NCBI GenBank assembly: GCA_012517485.1
Contig: JAAYUT010000435.1
Location: 1-6,504, forward strand
Length of the DNA: 6,504 nt
Source: Candidatus Atribacter fermentans
GTDB taxonomy: Bacteria > Atribacterota > Atribacteria > Atribacterales > Atribacteraceae
Direction: 5' to 3'
The notes beneath the pieces are model-generated. The model was not told where the DNA came from, made no database searches, and saw only the letters and a list, made by a program, of their open reading frames with translations. Below, in pieces: positions 1-5,834 of the stretch. The position numbers were made by a program, and so were the translations under genes. Each line of letters opens with the position of its first letter. Positions within the stretch are counted from its first letter, which is position 1.

Positions 1-603
1 ATCTAATCGTCCATTGAGGAGAGCGTCAATGGTTGTCATCCCGGTAAAAGATTTAAAACTCGAAGATTTCACGACACTTTCTGCCCAGAGACTTAAGTTT
101 CCAGGTGGGAAGAGCCCTAAAGTACTATAAAAAATCATAAGGATAAAAAGACCAAAAACGAAGTCAGGGAAGGACCAGCCAACTACTGCAAAAATCCGGA
201 GTGAATGATCAAGTGATCGGTTATGGTGAAGAGCTGATATAATTCCCATCCAGGTTCCAATGAGGATGATGGGGATCGCTGAAAATAAAGTCAATTCTAA
301 GGTGTAGGGAAAGCGCTGGAGAATAGACTGTAAAACCGGAGCTTTCCCAACGTAAGACCAGCCAAGGTTGCCTTGTATTAAATTTTTGAGCCATCTTCCG
401 TATTGGACAATGATTGGGTCATCAAGCCCATACATGGAAATCAGTTGATCAACATTTTCACTTTTTAAACGATCAGGGTTATTTATAAATGTGGCAAGAC
501 GTTGATACGGTGAAAGCATACCGATCATCGAAAAAACAATAAGAGAAATGCCAAAAAGAGTTATCGGAATGAACAATACTCTTCGGATAATATAGAATAG
601 CAA
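1..603 (-). CDS. DppB/OppB-type ABC transporter permease, partial (C-terminus beyond window)
   Basis: This is the inner-membrane permease of a peptide/nickel-family (PepT) ABC importer, working with the solute-binding protein encoded just upstream. The 201 visible codons read open to the window edge. The N-terminus has the family pattern LFYIIRRVLFIPITLFGISL, with a first membrane segment at about residues 9-29. A periplasmic region follows with YGLDDPIIVQYGRWLKNL and GNLGWS (58-83), then hydrophobic segments at about 102-124 and 136-162. The family phrase TLEL is at 101-104 and SFPDFVFG at 144-151. The usual GDP motif after the first segment is replaced by LSPYQRLATFI. The EAA loop that contacts the ATPase would lie outside the window. 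I chose the TTG at 603 because a GGAAAGG site (614-620) sits 10 nt upstream and the protein then begins as DppB proteins do. An in-frame TTG at 612 is too close to that site. The transported substrate cannot be told from this part. Confidence 0.93.
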   Translation of the reverse strand, partial: MLFYIIRRVLFIPITLFGISLIVFSMIGMLSPYQRLATFINNPDRLKSENVDQLISMYGLDDPIIVQYGRWLKNLIQGNLGWSYVGKAPVLQSILQRFPYTLELTLFSAIPIILIGTWMGIISALHHNRSLDHSLRIFAVVGWSFPDFVFGLFILMIFYSTLGLFPPGNLSLWAESVVKSSSFKSFTGMTTIDALLNGRLD

Positions 604-613
604 GACGATCAAA

Positions 614-620
614 CCTTTCC
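614..620 (-). promoter_or_regulatory. Ribosome binding site of the permease gene
   Basis: The minus strand reads GGAAAGG, 10 nt upstream of the TTG at 603. It decides the start codon. It lies one base downstream of the foot of the 622-651 stem-loop, so that structure may limit ribosome access. Confidence 0.6.
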
Positions 621-621
621 A

Positions 622-651
622 TTTCAGAGGGAGCTCAAGCTCCCTCTGAAA
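622..651 (-). promoter_or_regulatory. Intercistronic stem-loop between binding protein and permease genes
   Basis: The two arms are perfectly complementary over 14 bp (TTTCAGAGGGAGCT and AGCTCCCTCTGAAA), with only 2 nt between them. In RNA the innermost pairs would open into a small loop. On the minus strand it is followed by AAATGGAAAGG-like bases rather than a U-tract, and on the plus strand by AAAAATAAT, so it is not a standard intrinsic terminator in either direction. It lies 25 nt after the binding-protein stop codon and ends next to the permease ribosome binding site. In known ABC importer operons, hairpins in this place protect the binding-protein mRNA from 3' decay and lower expression of membrane components. 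I infer the same role here. Confidence 0.75.
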
Positions 652-676
652 AATAATATTCCCTTAAGCAGTTTTT

Positions 677-2515
677 TTACTCAGCTTTATAGACCCCATC
701 ATTGTTGACTTCACCAGATTGAATGGGGTTAAACTCCCATCCTTTAACCCAGGTCCGCATGGGGTATACTTCTCTCGGTTGATAAAGGGTAATTCCTGTG
801 GCATTTTCAGAAGCAATTCTTTGAATTTCTTCATACATTTGTTGACGTTTATCTGCATCAGTTTCGGCGATGGCCTCTTCAATTTTTTTGTCTAAATTTT
901 CTTGAGCGAATTGAATATAAGCTTCACCTTGAGGACCTCCATATACTCCATTGCTGTGGAAATAGGTAAAAATGAAGTTATGGGGATCGGGATAATCGGC
1001 AATCCAGCCAATAACAAATGCTGGTAATTTTCCACTCTTATAAGCATCTAAATAAGTTGGCCACTGAACACCCTGGACTTCGATTTTAAACTTGGGGTTG
1101 ATGGATTCAATGTTTTCTTTGAATATTTCGCAGGCAGTTTGTCGAGCATCATTCCCGGTATTGTACAGGAGGGTGAGTTTGAAACCATTTTCCCAGACTT
1201 TTCCATCCCAGGCTTTTTTAAATTCTTCTTCGGCTTTAGCCAGGTCAAACTCATACATGGGGAGATCGGGATTGTATCCCAGCATTCCAGAAGGAACCAC
1301 TGAGGGGAGCCGTTTTCCGTATCCCAAAAGAACTTCTTGAATCATGGTGTCATAATCGAAAGCATAGCTAAAGGCTTTTCGGCAATGAATATCACTGAAA
1401 AAGTCGGGTGGAATTCCATTCCCATCGAGAACTCCACTTCCTAAGAAATCACTGGTTTTATCAACTGTCCAGTTAAAATGGAATGCAATAATAGAGATTC
1501 GTTCACCTTCTTCAATTTTTACATCTTTCATGTCTTTAACTTGGTCAAGATATTGGACTGGGCAATAGATCTGATCGGCATCACCAGCTTCAAGCATGGC
1601 TCGACGGGTGCTCCACTCATCAATTCCCCAATCGATAAATTGAGCAATTTTCGCTTTTTCTCCCCAATATCCGTCAAAACGATCCATAATGGTTTTTTGT
1701 TGGGTTCGATCCCAATCCTTTAGTATGAAAGGTCCAGTGCCGTTTGCTTTATCGTAAAGAGGAGAAGTCTCTTTTTTCACATTGTAGTATTTCCACCATC
1801 CATCTGCGTTTCCATCCCAGCATCCCCATTCTACACAAGTCTCTTTATCAAGAATGCTACTCCAGTAAGCATTTTTTGGAAGAATGTAGAGAAAGGGTGC
1901 GAAGGGACGGACTAAGTGGAATACCACTGAACCATCCTGAACTTCGATAGCTGGATCGATGACTTGTTGGTAAAATTCTATTAATTTGGCTGCATCATCG
2001 GGATTGATTAGGTTTCCGTTTTCATCAACCATCTCGGTAAGCGGGGTTCCGACTTTATCAGCGACTAAATCATCAAGGGTTTGGAAATTGAATAGTGCTT
2101 CAATAATCATCCACTGAGGTCCATTGGCTGGGTCAAAAAGGATATTCCGTTCAAAAGAATATTCAACATCTTCGGGGGTAAAATCGTTCCCATTATGAAA
2201 TTTGACACCCTCTCGAATTGGGAATACGTAAGTCGTGCCATTATCTTGTATTAGACCGTTTTCAACCGATGGAACTTCAGTTGCCAGAACTGGAACAAAT
2301 TTTTGCATATTGGCTCCATCGTAAGCAATGAGGTTTTCATAGACATAGGTGAGAACTTCTCCACTGGCGCTATCGTAAGCATATCCCGGATCTAAGGTGT
2401 CTGCTTCACCAATAGAGAGATAGACATAGGTATCAGGATTTTTGATTTCGGCAAAGGCAACCGAAACTCCCAATACCAAAAGGAATAACACGGTTAAAAT
2501 TAGAATCTTTTTCAA
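677..2515 (-). CDS. Family 5 extracellular solute-binding protein (DppA/OppA type) of an ABC importer
   Basis: This 612-residue protein captures the substrate outside the inner membrane and delivers it to the permease encoded immediately downstream. Residues 1-22 form a signal peptide: MKK, a hydrophobic core, then AFA before Glu23. There is no lipobox cysteine, so it should be a free periplasmic protein cut by signal peptidase I. Family marks are the YVFPIREGVKFHNG block (96-109) followed by FTPEDVEYSFER, the GTGPF segment near 259-263, and YPDPHNF at 508-514. It is longer than the usual 500-550 residues; much of the excess is a segment at about 146-192 with a DENGNLINPDD turn. The start is TTG, supported by a strong AAGGAGGT site (2523-2530) 7 nt upstream. 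It begins 16 nt after the preceding gene's stop. Peptide, oligosaccharide and nickel transporters all use this family, so the substrate is unassigned. Confidence 0.95.
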   Translation of the reverse strand: MKKILILTVLFLLVLGVSVAFAEIKNPDTYVYLSIGEADTLDPGYAYDSASGEVLTYVYENLIAYDGANMQKFVPVLATEVPSVENGLIQDNGTTYVFPIREGVKFHNGNDFTPEDVEYSFERNILFDPANGPQWMIIEALFNFQTLDDLVADKVGTPLTEMVDENGNLINPDDAAKLIEFYQQVIDPAIEVQDGSVVFHLVRPFAPFLYILPKNAYWSSILDKETCVEWGCWDGNADGWWKYYNVKKETSPLYDKANGTGPFILKDWDRTQQKTIMDRFDGYWGEKAKIAQFIDWGIDEWSTRRAMLEAGDADQIYCPVQYLDQVKDMKDVKIEEGERISIIAFHFNWTVDKTSDFLGSGVLDGNGIPPDFFSDIHCRKAFSYAFDYDTMIQEVLLGYGKRLPSVVPSGMLGYNPDLPMYEFDLAKAEEEFKKAWDGKVWENGFKLTLLYNTGNDARQTACEIFKENIESINPKFKIEVQGVQWPTYLDAYKSGKLPAFVIGWIADYPDPHNFIFTYFHSNGVYGGPQGEAYIQFAQENLDKKIEEAIAETDADKRQQMYEEIQRIASENATGITLYQPREVYPMRTWVKGWEFNPIQSGEVNNDGVYKAE

Positions 2516-2522
2516 TTTTTTT

Positions 2523-2530
2523 ACCTCCTT
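2523..2530 (-). promoter_or_regulatory. Strong ribosome binding site of the binding-protein gene
   Basis: The minus strand reads AAGGAGGT, close to a full anti-16S match, 7 nt before the TTG at 2515. It begins directly after the paired stop codons TAA TAA of the upstream gene. The strength of the site compensates for the non-ATG start of a protein normally made in large amounts. Confidence 0.8.
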
Positions 2531-2531
2531 A

Positions 2532-3572
2532 TTATAAAATTTTTACTAACCTTGGGTTATTGGTCATTCCAGGTATTCTTCCCCTTTTAGCGACTTTTTG
2601 GCCAGCTACTTCTTTGATATCCATGGTCATATCAATTGGAGAATATCCACTGATGTAACTCCCTACACCGAAAATGTCTGCATAATCATGGAACAGGCGT
2701 ATTTTTTCAGGAGTAATACCACCAGAGACAACTATTTTTACCTTTGGATAACCAGCTTGATTTAATCTTTCGCGAACTTCCTTTACCAAAGATAGGGTTA
2801 CCCCTCCTCTCTCCTCGGGCGTATCGAGACGGATCCCCTCCAATTTTTGATTTATAATTTGAGCCAAACGTAGTGATTCTTCAGCTTCATCCTTGAAAGT
2901 GTCAACTAATATAATACGGGGAAATTCGCTTGGTATGCATTCATCAAAAGCTTTGGCTGATAACACAGTATCCCCACAGATAAGAATGGCTGCATGAGGA
3001 ATCGTCCCTCCCGGATTTTTTCCGGCTAACTTTGCTCCTAATATACAAGCAGCACTATCAGCTCCTCCAATTAAAGCTGACCGTTCCATAACTGGTGCTA
3101 CCGATGGGTGAACGTGTCGAGCTCCAAAACAGAGAACCTTCTTATCCCTGGCAGCTTCTTTACATTCCCGAGCAGCAGTTGCCCACCCAGAACTATGGGC
3201 AAGTATTCCGAGTAAAGGGGTTTCAAAAACACCAAATTCGGAATAGGGTCCTTTTATTCTCAAAACCACCTCCCTTGCATCGAAAGAGTCACCTTCTTGT
3301 AGACTCCATATTTCTACTTGACTTTGAGATAAGAGAGAAAGTACTTCAGGTAGCCCACAAAAAATCCCCGGATGTCGAGCAAAAACCTCGGCGACGACTG
3401 GGGTTTGATCAAGCTGGAGATGGCGAAGAATTTGCTGAGCACTCACAAAATAAATATCAGTTGTGTATCCCTTTACTATCTCTTCATGGGTTGCAGAGAG
3501 AAAGAGCCGTTTTGGGTCAGGATGAAAGTCAATAACTTCCTGAAGATTAGTAACCCAAGGTTTATGTCCCAC
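2532..3572 (-). CDS. pncB: Nicotinate phosphoribosyltransferase-like protein (short, archaeal-type form)
   Basis: The likely reaction is nicotinate plus PRPP (with ATP) to nicotinate mononucleotide, the entry step of NAD salvage in the cytosol. The sequence has the type II phosphoribosyltransferase layout: an N-terminal alpha/beta region, GARHVHP (150-156 from this start), GTIPHA (about 189-194), DTFKDE (224-229), RLDTPEERGG (248-257), SGGITPEKI (283-291), the phosphate-loop-like FGVGSYISG (301-309), and the tail DMTMDIKEV...AKRGR. That tail and the DTFKDE and RLDTP blocks favour NAPRTase over quinolinate phosphoribosyltransferase (NadC), the main alternative. It ends about 14 residues after AKRGR, so it appears to lack a longer C-terminal extension found in some relatives. 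I chose GTG at 3572 (346 residues) because GAGGTG (3582-3587) lies 9 nt upstream. A GTG at 3584 (350 residues) is open but has no well-spaced site. It follows secG by a few nt and ends with TAA TAA. Confidence 0.85.
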   Translation of the reverse strand: MGHKPWVTNLQEVIDFHPDPKRLFLSATHEEIVKGYTTDIYFVSAQQILRHLQLDQTPVVAEVFARHPGIFCGLPEVLSLLSQSQVEIWSLQEGDSFDAREVVLRIKGPYSEFGVFETPLLGILAHSSGWATAARECKEAARDKKVLCFGARHVHPSVAPVMERSALIGGADSAACILGAKLAGKNPGGTIPHAAILICGDTVLSAKAFDECIPSEFPRIILVDTFKDEAEESLRLAQIINQKLEGIRLDTPEERGGVTLSLVKEVRERLNQAGYPKVKIVVSGGITPEKIRLFHDYADIFGVGSYISGYSPIDMTMDIKEVAGQKVAKRGRIPGMTNNPRLVKIL

Positions 3573-3590
3573 CTTACCTTCCACCTCTTC

Positions 3591-3815
3591 TCAGGTTAGA
3601 AGAAAGGCAAAAACTAAGGATATGACCATGAAGGCTACGGCGAAAACAACGGTTAACTTTCCTAAAACCGGGAGGTTTTTAAACTTGCTACTCCGATCAG
3701 CACGGGTCATTCCTCCAAAAATCCCCCCACCCATACCAGCTTTTCGGGGTTGAAAAATAACCACTAAAATTAAACCAACTGAAATAAAAATCTGAACAAT
3801 CATCCAGGCTTGCAT
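3591..3815 (-). CDS. secG: SecG, preprotein translocase subunit
   Basis: SecG is the small accessory subunit of the SecYEG channel and promotes SecA-driven protein export across the inner membrane. The 74-residue length is normal for the family. Two membrane segments are visible, at about residues 4-21 and 52-72. They flank a conserved cytosolic loop with the glycine-rich pattern FQPRKAGMGGGIFGG (21-35), the SecG hallmark. The ATG at 3815 has an AGAGGAG site 7 nt upstream, and that site overlaps the tpiA stop codon, pointing to translational coupling. Its place directly after tpiA is a known gene order in many bacteria. There is no functional link to glycolysis; the order may simply tie export capacity to growth. 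Confidence 0.93.
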   Translation of the reverse strand: MQAWMIVQIFISVGLILVVIFQPRKAGMGGGIFGGMTRADRSSKFKNLPVLGKLTVVFAVAFMVISLVFAFLLT

Positions 3816-3827
3816 ATCATCTCTCCT

Positions 3828-4598
3828 CTATTGATAAGGCCTTAAGCTTTCTAAAATAATTTTGTTGAATTTTGCTGGATCTAAGCTGGCTCCACCTACC
3901 AACGACCCATCAATTTCCGGGTCTTTCATGAAATCAAAGACGTTCTCTGGAGTAACGCTCCCTCCATATAAAATTCTAATCTGTTCAGCAGTTTTTTCAT
4001 CAAATTTTTTGGCTAATTGTTGTCGTATGAAGGATATAACTTGATGAGCATCATGGGGAGTGGCAGCTTTTCCGGTTCCAATAGCCCAAACTGGCTCATA
4101 AGCAACCACCAAGGATAAGGCTTCTTCTTTGGTAAGATTGGCTATCCCATTTGATAGATGGTCTAATACAATTACTTCGGTTTGACCAGCTTCTCTTTCC
4201 TCTAAGGTTTCTCCGACACATAAGATGGGTTTCAATCCAAAGTGAATTGCTGTTTTGACTTTTTTCCCAATATCTTCAGAAGTTTCCCCAAAGATATGAC
4301 GTCGTTCCGAATGACCACAAATAACATACTGACATTGAACCGCTAAAAGCATCGGGACAGAAATTTCTCCTGTAAAAGCTCCTTTGGTCTCCCAGTGACA
4401 GTTTTGAGCTCCTAATTTTAAACCAGTGTGAGCTAATTTTTGGGAAAGAGGATAGAGAGAAACAAAGGGCGGACAAAGGATAATCTCAATATCTGAGGTA
4501 TTTGGAGAGAAACCAAGAAGAGCCTCGGCAAACTCCGAGGCTTCTTCAATGGTTTTATTCATTTTCCAGTTACCAGCTGCAATCGGAAGTCGTGACAT
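3828..4598 (-). CDS. tpiA: Triosephosphate isomerase
   Basis: It interconverts dihydroxyacetone phosphate and glyceraldehyde 3-phosphate in the cytosol, feeding the GAPDH encoded just upstream. The 256-residue TIM barrel has all key residues: Lys12 in GNWKMNK (9-15), His96 in CGHSERR (94-100), and Glu168 in AYEPVWAIGTG (166-176). The phosphate-binding ends YGGSV (about 211-215) and GGASL (about 235-239) are also present. I chose the ATG at 4598 because AAGGAG (4606-4611) lies 7 nt upstream and the protein then starts like other family members. An in-frame ATG at 4625 would add nine residues that overlap the gap stop and have no family support. The ribosome binding site overlaps the gap stop codon, so the two are probably translationally coupled. 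Nothing is truncated or missing. Confidence 0.97.
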   Translation of the reverse strand: MSRLPIAAGNWKMNKTIEEASEFAEALLGFSPNTSDIEIILCPPFVSLYPLSQKLAHTGLKLGAQNCHWETKGAFTGEISVPMLLAVQCQYVICGHSERRHIFGETSEDIGKKVKTAIHFGLKPILCVGETLEEREAGQTEVIVLDHLSNGIANLTKEEALSLVVAYEPVWAIGTGKAATPHDAHQVISFIRQQLAKKFDEKTAEQIRILYGGSVTPENVFDFMKDPEIDGSLVGGASLDPAKFNKIILESLRPYQ

Positions 4599-4609
4599 AA
4601 TTGGGCTCC

Positions 4610-5605
4610 TTATTTCATAACCCAACTGGTTAAGTCAACGATTCGGCAGGAATAACCCCATTCGTTATCATACCAGGCACAAACTTTTACTAAATTACCA
4701 CCGATAACCATGGTAGATAGGGCATCAACAGTTGCTGAGTTCGAGCAGTGGAGAAAATCTATTGAAACCAGTGGGAGATCAGAATATCCTAAATAACCTT
4801 TGAGATCTCCACTTTCTGAGGCTTTTTTCAAAGCAGCGTTGACTTCTTCTACTGTGGTTGGTTTTTCAACTATTGATACAAGATCAACAATTGAGACATC
4901 GGGGGTTGGAACTCGAATTGCGAATCCATTTAATTTACCTTTCAGTTCAGGAATAACCTCTCCCAGGGCTTTAGCGGCACCAGTGGTAGTAGGAATCATG
5001 GACATTCCAGCTGCACGAGCTCTCCGAAGGTCTTTATGAGGAAAATCGAGTATGACCTGGTCATTGGTATAAGCGTGAATGGTCGTCATGAGACCACTTA
5101 TAATTTTAAAATTATCATTGATAACCTTAGCGACTGGTGCTAAACAGTTGGTTGTGCAAGATGCGTTAGAAATAATATGATGCTGATCTTTTTTGTAATT
5201 ATTATGGTTGACTCCCATAGCAATGGTAATATCAGGTTCTTTGGCTGGTGCAGAAATGATGACTTTTTTTGCCCCAGCATTGATATGGTTAGAAGCACCA
5301 GCACGATCAGTAAACTTTCCGGTCGATTCAATAACCAGTTCAACGCCTAAATCCTTCCAGGGAAGCTGAGATGGATCTTTTAAGGCAAATACTTTGATAG
5401 GTTTTCCATCAACAACGATGGCATCATCAGTGGCGGTTACTTCGTTGGGAATCTGACCATGAACCGAATCAAATTTTAAAAGATGGGCTAAAACTTTCGT
5501 GTTGGTCAGGTCGTTCACGGCTACAACATCAAATCCACCCACTTCAAGCATTCTTCTGAATACTAAACGTCCAATTCTACCAAATCCATTAATTCCAACC
5601 TTCAC
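4610..5605 (-). CDS. gap: Glyceraldehyde-3-phosphate dehydrogenase, type I
   Basis: It oxidises and phosphorylates glyceraldehyde 3-phosphate to 1,3-bisphosphoglycerate in the cytosol. The 331-residue protein is of standard length. The N-terminal Rossmann motif is GFGRIGR (7-13), with Asn31-Asp32 at the end of the second strand; the acidic residue suits NAD rather than NADP. The catalytic block SNASCTTNCLAP has Cys150, and His177 lies in TTIHAYT. The phosphate-binding segment is around KDLRRARAAG (191-200), and the family ending WYDNEWGYS is at 311-319. I chose GTG at 5605 because an AGGGAGGT site lies about 7 nt upstream and the protein starts MKVGINGFGRIGR. The frame stays open to an ATG at 5647, but those 14 residues have no family match and would cover the ribosome site. 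It is the first gene of its transcription unit, and no pgk follows it. Confidence 0.97.
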   Translation of the reverse strand: MKVGINGFGRIGRLVFRRMLEVGGFDVVAVNDLTNTKVLAHLLKFDSVHGQIPNEVTATDDAIVVDGKPIKVFALKDPSQLPWKDLGVELVIESTGKFTDRAGASNHINAGAKKVIISAPAKEPDITIAMGVNHNNYKKDQHHIISNASCTTNCLAPVAKVINDNFKIISGLMTTIHAYTNDQVILDFPHKDLRRARAAGMSMIPTTTGAAKALGEVIPELKGKLNGFAIRVPTPDVSIVDLVSIVEKPTTVEEVNAALKKASESGDLKGYLGYSDLPLVSIDFLHCSNSATVDALSTMVIGGNLVKVCAWYDNEWGYSCRIVDLTSWVMK

Positions 5606-5612
5606 TTCGATA

Positions 5613-5620
5613 ACCTCCCT
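5613..5620 (-). promoter_or_regulatory. Ribosome binding site of gap
   Basis: The minus strand reads AGGGAGGT, about 7 nt upstream of the GTG at 5605. It fixes the GTG as the start over the longer frame that opens at 5647. Confidence 0.8.
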
Positions 5621-5631
5621 TATATGAAAAT

Positions 5632-5646
5632 AAATAATCATTATCA
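5632..5646 (-). promoter_or_regulatory. Possible Fur-family operator in the gap leader
   Basis: The minus strand reads TGATAATGATTATTT. Against the 7-1-7 Fur consensus TGATAATNATTATCA it matches everywhere except the last two bases. It lies roughly 8-20 nt past the expected transcription start, where a bound repressor would block the promoter. The leader is very AT-rich, so a chance match is quite possible. Other Fur-family members (PerR, Zur) bind related dyads. Confidence 0.3.
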
Positions 5647-5660
5647 TTAATTAAGATTCT

Positions 5661-5688
5661 ATTATACAACTTCGATCAATCTCGTCAA
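5661..5688 (-). promoter_or_regulatory. Sigma-70-type promoter of the gap operon
   Basis: The minus strand has a -35 box TTGACG (5683-5688), a 16-bp spacer, and a perfect -10 box TATAAT (5661-5666). Transcription should start near 5653-5655, giving a leader of about 50 nt before the GTG of gap. It is the only convincing promoter I found for the series of genes leftward of it. Confidence 0.8.
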
Positions 5689-5792
5689 ATATCGTCCACT
5701 GGAATCCGATTTAAAAATTAGATGCTTAAAAATGCCTATTTTTCTCTATTGCCGATTCACCAAAGAAGAAAACAACCGATGGATATCAGCAG

Positions 5793-5828
5793 AAAAAAGG
5801 GAGATAAGGCGTGCATCAAGCACGCCTT
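5793..5828 (-). terminator. Probable terminator of the sugar ABC ATPase transcript
   Basis: A 9-bp perfect stem, AAGGCGTGC (5806-5814) with GCACGCCTT (5820-5828) and a 5-nt loop, begins 6 nt after the ATPase stop codon. On the minus strand a run of six T follows (5793-5798), but 7 nt after the stem rather than directly, so termination may be partial. The position between the ATPase gene and the gap promoter supports the call. Confidence 0.65.
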
Positions 5829-5834
5829 TGGAGA

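Noticed and set aside
622..651. Intrinsic terminator ending the operon after the binding-protein gene
   Set aside because: Neither strand has a U-tract after the stem, and the permease gene follows at once with no promoter of its own in the gap.
3095..3535. A 146-codon open frame on the plus strand, antisense to pncB
   Set aside because: It lies wholly inside a well-supported gene, has low-complexity, Gln/Arg-rich content, and matches no family I recognise. It is a shadow of the real frame.
4800..5039. Plus-strand open frame opposite gap
   Set aside because: It mirrors conserved GAPDH coding sequence and has no independent support, as with other antisense frames at 1092-1340, 1478-1723 and 1744-1950.
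5606..5647. N-terminal extension of gap to the ATG at 5647
   Set aside because: The extra 14 residues have no GAPDH counterpart, and the strong ribosome site at 5613-5620 serves the GTG at 5605.
5728..5743. AAAAAT-GCCT-ATTTTT inverted repeat as a terminator
   Set aside because: The stem is only A-T pairs and too weak to terminate; the real candidate is the GC-rich stem at 5806-5828.
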